Below are positions 1-5,034 of a stretch of 7,402 nt of DNA, one piece after another (the stretch's first letter is position 1; each line of letters opens with the position of its first letter). This stretch comes from Coriobacteriia bacterium (GTDB lineage Bacteria > Actinomycetota > Coriobacteriia > Anaerosomatales > JAENZW01): the NCBI GenBank assembly GCA_029858605.1, contig JAOUET010000090.1:1-7402 (forward strand), written 5' to 3'. A program made the translations under genes and the position numbers. The notes under the pieces are model-generated. The model was given only the letters and a program-made list of their open reading frames with translations, was not told the origin of the DNA and ran no database searches.

Positions 1-35
1 CCCAGAAGCCGCGACACATCACGCTGGAGGGCTAG
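1..35 (+). CDS. rplM: 50S ribosomal protein L13, C-terminal end (partial)
   Basis: The frame starting at base 3 reads QKPRHITLEG and stops with TAG at 33-35. A short basic tail containing a Gln-Lys/Gln-Pro motif is typical of the L13 C-terminus (seen). L13 is a large-subunit assembly protein, and rplM directly precedes rpsI in nearly all bacteria (established). Only three bases separate this stop from the rpsI start, and the rpsI Shine-Dalgarno lies inside these last codons, so the two are almost certainly one transcript with coupled translation. With only ten residues visible, the identification rests mainly on position. Confidence 0.75.
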   Translation, partial: QKPRHITLEG

Positions 36-38
36 CGC

Positions 39-437
39 ATGGCAGAAACGAAGGCTGTCTACTACGGAACCGGTCGCCGCAAGACCTCGGTTGCCCGCGT
101 CCGCGTGGTGCCGGGCAACGGCACGTGCACGGTGAACGGTCGCGTGGCCGCCGACTACTTCGGTCGGGAGGCGCTCGTCACATTCGCCGAGCAGCCCTTC
201 AAGGTCACCGAGACCGTCGGGCGATTCGACGTGATCGCGAAGATCCACGGCGGCGGTATGTCCGGCCAGGCCGGAGCGCTGCGCCACGGTATAGCTCGTG
301 CGCTCTTGGACGCCGGTGACGAGTATCGCGGTGAACTGAAGCGTGCGGGTCTGCTGCGACGTGATCCGCGCATGGTCGAACGCAAGAAGTACGGCCTCAA
401 GAAGGCGCGCAAGCGCCCGCAGTTCTCCAAGCGCTAG
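39..437 (+). CDS. rpsI: 30S ribosomal protein S9
   Basis: This encodes S9 (uS9), a small-subunit protein whose C-terminal tail reaches the P-site tRNA anticodon stem-loop. The product is 132 residues, close to the usual 130. The N-terminal part has the family block YYGTGRRKTSVARVR (about residues 8-22). The middle has the glycine-rich KIHGGGMSGQAGALRHGIARAL (about 68-89, quoted in part). It ends in the diagnostic basic tail KKARKRPQFSKR. The ATG is preceded by GGAGGG at 26-31 with 7 nt spacing. It follows rplM by three bases and forms the standard rplM-rpsI operon. A GC hairpin follows at 466-488. Nothing is unusual in the protein. Confidence 0.98.
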   Translation: MAETKAVYYGTGRRKTSVARVRVVPGNGTCTVNGRVAADYFGREALVTFAEQPFKVTETVGRFDVIAKIHGGGMSGQAGALRHGIARALLDAGDEYRGELKRAGLLRRDPRMVERKKYGLKKARKRPQFSKR

Positions 438-465
438 GAGCTGCGAGGACATCCGATCTAGATCA

Positions 466-488
466 GGGCCCGCCCTCGCGGCGGGCCC
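466..488 (+). terminator. GC-rich hairpin after rpsI, terminator-like but without a U-tract
   Basis: GGGCCCGCC (466-474) and GGCGGGCCC (480-488) form a perfect 9 bp stem with a 5-nt loop. The downstream bases are TCGTGCG, so the classic U-run is missing. The hairpin ends only 27 bases before the glmM ATG. It may be a weak terminator or attenuator that ends part of the ribosomal-protein transcript, with read-through supplying glmM, or a processing and stability element. Confidence 0.55.
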
Positions 489-515
489 TCGTGCGAGATG
501 GGGGAGACGCTCCTC

Positions 516-1850
516 ATGATTCGACTCTTCGGCACCGACGGAGTGCGCGGCATCGCGAATGCGGAGCTGACGCCGGAGCTCGCTTTCGGACTCGGGGAAG
601 CGGCGGGTCACTTCCTCGGCGAGAAAGGCCGAGGGCGCATCGTCATCGGTAGGGACACCCGCCAAAGCGGCGACATGCTGGAGGCGGCACTCGTCGCGGG
701 TATCTGCTCCGGGGGCGCGGACGCGCTGCTGTGCGGCATCGTGCCGACTCCGGCAGTTGCGTTGCTGGTTCGCGAACTCGAAGCGGACGGCGGCGTCGTC
801 ATCTCCGCATCACACAACCCGCCCGAGCACAACGGGATCAAGTTCTTCTCGCGCCAAGGATTCAAGTTGCCGGACGATCTCGAGGACGAGATCGAGGAGT
901 TCACGGTGGCCGAGAGGACTTGGGAGCGCCCGGTAGGCGCCGAGTTGGGTCGGGCGCGGACCGTCAAGGATGCGGTGAGCCGCTACGTCACTCACGCGAT
1001 CGAGTCGATCGACGGCTACCTGGAGGGGATGAAGATCGCCGTGGACTGCGGTCACGGTGCGGCATCGGTGACGACGCCGATGGCTCTCAAGGAGCTGGGC
1101 GCCAACGTGGTCACGGTGAACTGTGACTGGAACGGCATGGACATCAACGTCGACTCCGGGTCGACGAACCTTTCCAACCTGCAGGAGTTGGTTTCCAGTC
1201 ACGATGTCGATTTCGGGATAGCCCACGACGGCGATGCCGATCGAGTGATCGCGATCGACGAGACCGGGCAGGTCGTCGATGGCGACTACATCATGGCCAT
1301 CTGCGCCTCCGACATGAAGGAGCGCGACGAACTCGCGGGCGACACGGTCGTCGGCACCGTGATGTGCAACCTGGGCTTCGAGGTCTCGATGCGCGAGCAG
1401 GGCATCAACGTGATCAAGACCAAGGTGGGCGACCGCTACGTGATCGAGCAGATGCAGACAAGTGGCGCCGTGCTCGGTGGCGAGCAGTCGGGGCACATCA
1501 TCTTCATGGAGCACAACACCACAGGCGACGGGCTCATCACGGCGCTGCAGCTGGCCTCGGTGATGCGTCGTCGGCGCGAGCCGCTTTCCGAGTTGCGGCA
1601 GGTCATGCGGCGCTACCCGCAGGTGCTGGAGAACGTTCCCGTCCGTGACAAGTCGCTGCTGGCTACGAGTTCTGTCGTGACCGAGGCGGTTCGGTCGGCC
1701 GAAGAGGAACTCGGCAGTGCCGGACGCGTGCTCGTGCGGGCCTCGGGCACGGAGCCGCTCGTGCGCGTGATGGCCGAAGCCGAGGACGAAGAGACCGCGA
1801 ATGGCGTGGTATCTCGGCTCGCGGAGATCGTGTCCGCCGAGCTCGGGTAG
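516..1850 (+). CDS. glmM: Phosphoglucosamine mutase
   Basis: GlmM interconverts glucosamine-6-phosphate and glucosamine-1-phosphate in the cytoplasm, the second step to UDP-GlcNAc and peptidoglycan. The product is 444 residues, normal for the family. It has all four alpha-D-phosphohexomutase signatures: the phosphoserine loop ISASHNP with the phosphorylated Ser at about S99, the Mg-binding loop DGDADR (238-243), the sugar-specificity loop GEQSGH (322-327), and the phosphate-binding loop RASGTEP (408-414). The N-terminus MIRLFGTDGVRG is the canonical GlmM start. I therefore chose ATG 516, which has GGGGGAG at 500-506 with 9 nt spacing, over an in-frame ATG at 498 that overlaps that Shine-Dalgarno. 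It follows rpsI as in many Actinomycetota. Its substrate is made by the glmS product encoded 3.2 kb downstream. No separate promoter is evident. Confidence 0.97.
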   Translation: MIRLFGTDGVRGIANAELTPELAFGLGEAAGHFLGEKGRGRIVIGRDTRQSGDMLEAALVAGICSGGADALLCGIVPTPAVALLVRELEADGGVVISASHNPPEHNGIKFFSRQGFKLPDDLEDEIEEFTVAERTWERPVGAELGRARTVKDAVSRYVTHAIESIDGYLEGMKIAVDCGHGAASVTTPMALKELGANVVTVNCDWNGMDINVDSGSTNLSNLQELVSSHDVDFGIAHDGDADRVIAIDETGQVVDGDYIMAICASDMKERDELAGDTVVGTVMCNLGFEVSMREQGINVIKTKVGDRYVIEQMQTSGAVLGGEQSGHIIFMEHNTTGDGLITALQLASVMRRRREPLSELRQVMRRYPQVLENVPVRDKSLLATSSVVTEAVRSAEEELGSAGRVLVRASGTEPLVRVMAEAEDEETANGVVSRLAEIVSAELG

Positions 1851-1895
1851 GTTCGACGACACAGCCGAGCGGCGTTTCGATCCCTACTGTGGCCG

Positions 1896-1926
1896 CACAC
1901 ACACCGGCCGTTGTCGGTGCCGTGTG
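1896..1926 (+). terminator. Imperfect hairpin downstream of glmM
   Basis: CACAC (1896-1900) pairs with GTGTG (1922-1926) and CACCG (1902-1906) with CGGTG (1915-1919), separated by a small internal loop and closing an 8-nt loop. It begins 46 bases after the glmM stop. No U-tract follows, so this is only a possible terminator or mRNA 3'-end structure. Confidence 0.3.
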
Positions 1927-2025
1927 ATCTGTCGCCACTCTAGGGGCGCTAGGACGACTTTCCTGTGTTTGGCAATCGAATTCCCTGGACAAGTGCTATG
2001 AGTCGCAGGATTGCGAGGAGCGATT

Positions 2026-2045
2026 GCCGATGGCGACCCATCGGC
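2026..2045 (+). promoter_or_regulatory. Perfect 8 bp dyad in the leader of the cytochrome gene
   Basis: GCCGATGG (2026-2033) and CCATCGGC (2038-2045) are exact inverted repeats around the 4-base centre CGAC. The dyad ends 9 bases before the Shine-Dalgarno GAGGGG (2055-2060) of the di-heme cytochrome gene. It could be a repressor operator on DNA or a tetraloop hairpin in the 5' leader. A very weak promoter-like pair lies upstream (TTGGCA 1969-1974, TGCTAT 1994-1999, 19 bp spacer); if that were used, the dyad would be transcribed. I do not recognise the motif as a known regulator site. Confidence 0.45.
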
Positions 2046-2067
2046 TGTGTTGGTGAGGGGATTACAC

Positions 2068-3231
2068 ATGGGAAAGCATGGAAGGTACGTGCTTGCCGCT
2101 CTCGTCGTGCTCGGGCTCGTGTTGGTGTTGCCCGGACTGGCTGGTGCGGCAAAGGGCGGAATCAACAAGCCCTGGCTGGGGGCGCAGATCTACTTCGACA
2201 AGAACCTGTCGATCGGAGGCAACCAGTCGTGCGCGTCGTGCCACTGGCCCACGGCAGGGTTCAGCGAGCCGGACACGCAGTACCCGGTTTCTGAAGGCTC
2301 CATCGACGGACTGTTCGGCGGGCGCAGCTCGCCCAGCGCGGCATACGCCGCGTTCAGCCCGCTGCCGTTCTTCGACGCCAAAGCAGGAACCTGGGTTGGC
2401 GGCCAGTTCTGGGACGGCCGCGCACCCGACCTCGTAACCCAAGCGAAGGGTCCGTTCCTGAATCCGGTAGAGATGGCCATGCCCGATGAAGAGTCGGTCG
2501 TGAATGCGGTCGCGGACTCGTACTATGCGAACGACTTCCGCGCCGTGTTCGGTCCGAGCGCTCTGTCGACGGTGACTGTGGTCGATACCACGGCTTCGTA
2601 CCACAACATCGCGGTCGCGATCGCTGCGTTCGAGTCCACCGGCTACTTCAACCGGTTTTCGTCAGATTTCGACGTACTCGGTCCCAACAAGCTCACCGCG
2701 CAGCAGCAGGAGGGCTACAAGCTCTTCACCGGCAAGGCGATGTGCGATCTTTGCCATCCCGCCAAGAAGGGTCCGTACGCAGCCGAGCCGCTCTTCACCG
2801 ACTTCAGCTACGACAACCTCGGGATTCCGGTGAACGAGGAAGTGCATACACTCACCGGCGACCATTCGGTCGACCGCGGGCTTGGCGCGGCGCTGGTTCC
2901 GCCGGATCCGATGCACGACGGCAAGTTCCAGGTCCCGACGCTGCGCAACGTGGCCCTCTCGCCGCCCTACGGACACAACGGGTACTTCGCCACGCTCTAC
3001 GACATCGTCCACTTCTACAACACGCGCGACGTTCCGGGCTCAGCTCCGGGTGGCGGTGACTGGGATCCTCCCGAGGTGACGGCAAACGTCAACACGGCCG
3101 AACTGGGCGATCTGGGTCTCACGTCCGCCGAGGAGCTGGCAATCGTCGCGTTCCTCGAGAGTCTCACGGACACGCCGCCGCCGGTGCCGCCGATGAAGCG
3201 GCCCGTTGGCGTTCCGGCCCCGACGCCGTAG
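2068..3231 (+). CDS. Exported di-heme cytochrome c peroxidase / MauG-family protein
   Basis: The product has 387 residues. The N-terminus (MGKHGR then a hydrophobic run to about residue 24) is a Sec signal peptide with a likely cleavage at AGA|AK (27/28), so it acts outside the membrane. Two c-type heme sites are present, CASCH (55-59) and CDLCH (226-230), as in bacterial di-heme peroxidases. Family blocks include FDKNLSIGGNQSCASCHWP, FWDGRA (W115), NPVEM with Glu135 where the family's catalytic acid lies, LTAQQQEGYKLF before heme 2, and FQVPTLRNVALSPPYGHNG (287-305). Known members reduce hydrogen peroxide with electrons from small c-type cytochromes, or oxidise protein residues (MauG). I cannot assign the distal heme ligands, so the substrate is open. 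It ends in a proline-rich tail. ATG 2068 is preferred: GAGGGG lies 7 nt upstream and it begins directly with the signal peptide; an upstream TTG (2011) would bury it. A terminator follows. Confidence 0.92.
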   Translation: MGKHGRYVLAALVVLGLVLVLPGLAGAAKGGINKPWLGAQIYFDKNLSIGGNQSCASCHWPTAGFSEPDTQYPVSEGSIDGLFGGRSSPSAAYAAFSPLPFFDAKAGTWVGGQFWDGRAPDLVTQAKGPFLNPVEMAMPDEESVVNAVADSYYANDFRAVFGPSALSTVTVVDTTASYHNIAVAIAAFESTGYFNRFSSDFDVLGPNKLTAQQQEGYKLFTGKAMCDLCHPAKKGPYAAEPLFTDFSYDNLGIPVNEEVHTLTGDHSVDRGLGAALVPPDPMHDGKFQVPTLRNVALSPPYGHNGYFATLYDIVHFYNTRDVPGSAPGGGDWDPPEVTANVNTAELGDLGLTSAEELAIVAFLESLTDTPPPVPPMKRPVGVPAPTP

Positions 3232-3283
3232 CGTTCGCTCAGAGAGGATGCGGGGCAGAGGCTAGTTCGAAAGTGACGGGCAC

Positions 3284-3317
3284 ATCGGGTCCCGGCTACC
3301 ACAGCGGGACCCGATTT
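3284..3317 (+). terminator. Rho-independent-type terminator after the cytochrome gene
   Basis: ATCGGGTCCCG (3284-3294) and CGGGACCCGAT (3305-3315) form a perfect 11 bp stem with a 10-nt loop, followed by a short TTT. It lies 52 bases after the cytochrome stop and 91 bases before the next start. It separates the cytochrome gene from the dehydrogenase as a transcription unit. The U-run is short, as is common at high GC. Confidence 0.75.
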
Positions 3318-3380
3318 CGCCCGCACATGCCTACAACCCCCACTGCCGGATCCCGCAGCGGGGAATACACACTGGGTAGC

Positions 3381-3393
3381 GTTCTTCGAGAAC
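3381..3393 (+). promoter_or_regulatory. Small dyad abutting the dehydrogenase ribosome binding site
   Basis: GTTCT (3381-3385) and AGAAC (3389-3393) are inverted repeats around TCG. The dyad touches the strong Shine-Dalgarno AAGGAGG (3394-3400), which is 8 nt from ATG 3409. As DNA it could be an operator; as RNA it is a short 3-nt-loop hairpin next to the ribosome site. A second small dyad, CCCGC-A-GCGGG, lies at 3352-3362. No clear -35/-10 pair is visible between the terminator and this point. Confidence 0.35.
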
Positions 3394-3408
3394 AAGGAGG
3401 GGTTTGGG

Positions 3409-4209
3409 ATGGGACACTGGGGTCCGTTCTCGCTTCACGACAAGAATGCGGTTGTGACCGGAGGTGCCATGGGCATCGGCCGAGGGATCGCTGAGAGGCT
3501 TGCCGAAGCCGGCGCAAACGTACTCATCGCCGACATGAACGGCGACACGGCCAAGGCCACCGCTGACGAGATCACGCAGAAGGGCGGTGGGCGCGCGACC
3601 GCGCTTCAGCTCGACTGCACCGATTCGTGTGCGGGTGAGGAGATCGTCAAGGCGTGCGTCGGCGAGTTCGGCTCGATCGACATCCTGGTCAACAATGCCG
3701 GCATCTATCCGCAGGTTCCCATGCTTCAGATGGAAGAAGCACTTTGGGACAAGGTCATGGCCATCAACCTGAAGGGACTCGCGTTCATCGCGAAGGCCGT
3801 GGCGGCGAAGATGATCGAGCAGGGCAAGGGCGGCAAGATCGTGAACATCGCCTCTATCGATGGCTTGCACCCTTCGATGGTGGGTCTCGCCGCGTACGAT
3901 GCATCCAAGGGCGGCGTCGTCATGTTCACGAAGAACTTCGCCTTGGAGATGGGACCGCACCACATCCAGGTCAACGCTATCGCTCCGGGCGGCATCAACA
4001 CGGAGGGCACGGCAGCTCCGCTCGAAGGTAGTGGAATGACCGAGGAAGAGATGAAGGCGATGATGGACGCCTTCAAAGCCCGGATTCCCGCTGGGCGAAT
4101 GGGCGTACCGGACGACATCGGCAAGGTCGCGGCGTTCCTCGCTTCGGCAGGCTCTGACTACATGACCGGGGAGATCGTCGTCGTCGACGGCGGAATGCTT
4201 CTGTCGTAG
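3409..4209 (+). CDS. Classical short-chain dehydrogenase/reductase (SDR)
   Basis: This is a 266-residue NAD(P)-dependent oxidoreductase with a single Rossmann fold, the usual SDR length. The cofactor loop is TGGAMGIG (17-24). Asp42 at the end of the second strand (LIAD) favours NAD(H) over NADP(H) (family rule). NNAG is at 95-98, and the catalytic tetrad is Asn120, Ser149, Tyr163 and Lys167 (YDASK). The IAPGGINTE stretch (191-199) and the C-terminal GEIVVVDGGMLLS are typical of the glucose-1-dehydrogenase / 3-oxoacyl-ACP-reductase-like group. The substrate cannot be read from sequence. The start has AAGGAGG at 8 nt. A short extra N-terminus (MGHWGPFSLHDKN) precedes the first strand. It sits alone after a terminator and is followed 13 bases later by a small membrane protein gene, probably cotranscribed. 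It is not obviously linked to the glm genes. Confidence 0.93.
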   Translation: MGHWGPFSLHDKNAVVTGGAMGIGRGIAERLAEAGANVLIADMNGDTAKATADEITQKGGGRATALQLDCTDSCAGEEIVKACVGEFGSIDILVNNAGIYPQVPMLQMEEALWDKVMAINLKGLAFIAKAVAAKMIEQGKGGKIVNIASIDGLHPSMVGLAAYDASKGGVVMFTKNFALEMGPHHIQVNAIAPGGINTEGTAAPLEGSGMTEEEMKAMMDAFKARIPAGRMGVPDDIGKVAAFLASAGSDYMTGEIVVVDGGMLLS

Positions 4210-4222
4210 AGACAGCCGCTCG

Positions 4223-4591
4223 ATGGGAAGGGTGAGGAGCATTTTCGCCTCGACGGCGGGCGTTGCGATCATGGCATGGTGGGCAGCGACCTGGCTCGTG
4301 GCGCTGCCCACCGAATTGCAGCCGGTTCAACGGCAGGCGTCCCATGTGGTCGCAGAGATCCTGATCGCCATCCTGCTACTGATCGGGGCCGGGCTACAAA
4401 GGACTGATTCGACGACTGGTCGGCTCGTCATGGCGGCAGCGTTCGGCGGACTGCTCTACGCGTCGGTGAACGTGTTGGGAGACTTCGCCGATCGGCCTGC
4501 CATGCTCGCGGTTCTGGTTCTCGCTGCCGCGGCCAGCGTGGCAGCGCTTGCGTCGATGGTTTGGGACTCGCTGAAAGCGCACGCACAGTAG
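4223..4591 (+). CDS. Small four-helix membrane protein, function unknown
   Basis: The 122-residue product is strongly hydrophobic with four predicted membrane helices at about 8-28, 41-58, 67-85 and 92-114, separated by short polar loops (TELQPVQRQAS, QRTDSTTGR, DFADR) and ending in a polar tail (WDSLKAHAQ). I do not recognise a family or any catalytic or metal-binding motif. It starts 13 bases after the dehydrogenase stop without an obvious Shine-Dalgarno, so translation may be coupled. ATG 4271 (residue 17) is an in-frame alternative but would cut into the first helix. Hydrophobic periodicity and operon-like spacing support a real gene. A weak hairpin follows at 4606-4622. Confidence 0.7.
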   Translation: MGRVRSIFASTAGVAIMAWWAATWLVALPTELQPVQRQASHVVAEILIAILLLIGAGLQRTDSTTGRLVMAAAFGGLLYASVNVLGDFADRPAMLAVLVLAAAASVAALASMVWDSLKAHAQ

Positions 4592-4605
4592 GCGCCGGGC
4601 GACCG

Positions 4606-4622
4606 GTCTTCGGCAAGAAGAC
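4606..4622 (+). terminator. Short hairpin after the membrane protein gene
   Basis: GTCTTC (4606-4611) and GAAGAC (4617-4622) pair perfectly around a GGCAA loop, 14 bases after the stop codon. No U-tract follows. Its position suits a weak terminator ending the dehydrogenase/membrane-protein unit before the glmS promoter. Confidence 0.35.
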
Positions 4623-4689
4623 GTCGCATGCGGTGTGCGGTCTCGGTTGTACGCCGTAACCTCGTCGTCACCCGAGCGGAGCGCACGAC

Positions 4690-4698
4690 TGCTACAAT
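4690..4698 (+). promoter_or_regulatory. Extended -10 promoter for the glmS leader
   Basis: TGCTACAAT matches an extended -10 element (TG-N-TATAAT with one mismatch in the hexamer). No good -35 lies 16-18 bases upstream, which is compatible with extended -10 promoters. Transcription would begin near 4705, about 50 bases before the ribozyme cleavage site, so the ribozyme and glmS would be on the same transcript. An inverted repeat GCGGCGG / CCGCCGC (4700-4706, 4729-4735) straddles the expected start point. Confidence 0.6.
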
Positions 4699-4756
4699 TG
4701 CGGCGGACGTTTCGCGCACGGAAGGAGGCCGCCGCTGGGTCTGACCTGCACGATCA

Positions 4757-4903
4757 AGCGCCTGGGCTGGTAGCGCACGTTGCGCGCCAGTCGACGAGGA
4801 GAGAGTCTATCGAGACATTCGGCGGATGGCTCTCCGGCCGGACCGGGGTCGTGACGGTACCGACAAAGCCTGCGGGTGACCGAAGGTACAAAGCGGTGCC
4901 GGA
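4757..4903 (+). ncRNA. glmS ribozyme: glmS self-cleaving ribozyme / glucosamine-6-phosphate riboswitch
   Basis: This cis-acting catalytic RNA uses glucosamine-6-phosphate as cofactor to cleave its own mRNA and lower glmS expression (established). The conserved 5' end A|GCGCCTGG is present, with cleavage expected between A4757 and G4758. P1 forms from 4765-4770 with 4787-4792, extended by GCGCA/TGCGC (4773-4777, 4781-4785). The conserved core follows: GACGAGG (4793-4799), TATCGAGACATTCGGCGGAT (4808-4827), and P2 GAGAG/CTCTC (4799-4803, 4830-4834). P3 is CGGCC/GGTCG (4835-4839, 4847-4851). P4 is CGGTACCG/CGGTGCCG (4855-4862, 4894-4901, one G-U). The P4.1 arm, CCT-CGG-GTGA-CCG-AGG, is flanked by ACAAAG on both sides. 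Helices were paired by hand; the core closely resembles the Thermoanaerobacter and Bacillus ribozymes as I recall them. The glmS gene directly downstream confirms the role. Confidence 0.95.
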
Positions 4904-4923
4904 CCGGTGTCTCATTCTGTCCA

Positions 4924-5011
4924 GGGGTCGTCGAAGCACCCCGATTCTCGGCTTGCATTCCCGCCGAGAACCACGTTCGCAGTGCCGCAGACGTGTGCAT
5001 GCGCGCGTCTG
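4924..5011 (+). promoter_or_regulatory. Three consecutive hairpins between the ribozyme and glmS
   Basis: Hairpin A: GGGGT (4924-4928) with ACCCC (4938-4942). Hairpin B: TTCTCGGC (4945-4952) with GCCGAGAA (4963-4970), 8 bp perfect with a 10-nt loop. Hairpin C: 4988-4997 pairs with 5002-5011 (outer arm CAGACG/CGTCTG, 10 bp including two G-U pairs, loop CATG). None has a U-tract and none covers the glmS Shine-Dalgarno (AAGGGA, 5018-5023). They lie on the 3' fragment left by ribozyme cleavage and so could affect how fast it is degraded. The reading frame here is open but shows no protein family features. Confidence 0.5.
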
Positions 5012-5034
5012 ATACTGAAGGGAAACCTGGATTC

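Noticed and set aside
455..464. Palindrome GATCTAGATC between rpsI and glmM as an operator
   Set aside because: It is only 10 bases, lies beside a stronger hairpin and has no promoter context; chance occurrence is likely.
498..515. Earlier in-frame ATG for glmM
   Set aside because: It overlaps the GGGGGAG ribosome site and adds six residues before the canonical MIRLFGTDGVRG start.
810..1862. Long open frame on the - strand opposite glmM (also long ones opposite the SDR, about 3331-4311, and glmS, about 4912-5853 and 5941-6966)
   Set aside because: High-GC coding DNA commonly leaves antisense frames open. The translations are rich in His, Arg and Asp, show no family motifs, and overlap genes with full catalytic signatures.
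2011..2067. TTG start adding 19 residues to the cytochrome
   Set aside because: It would place a polar extension before the signal peptide and run through the dyad, while ATG 2068 has a good Shine-Dalgarno at 7 nt.
3381..3393. LexA/SOS box at the SDR promoter
   Set aside because: Gram-positive LexA sites read GAAC...GTTC, whereas here the half-sites are in the opposite order (GTTC...GAAC).
4720..4735. Strong Shine-Dalgarno-like GGAAGGAGG suggesting a leader peptide before the ribozyme
   Set aside because: No ATG, GTG or TTG lies at a useful distance downstream; it is probably chance in a purine-rich stretch of the leader.
4876..5034. N-terminal extension of GlmS from an upstream ATG
   Set aside because: GlmS needs its cysteine directly after the initiator Met, which is met only by the start at 5035. 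The extension translates part of the ribozyme and leader.
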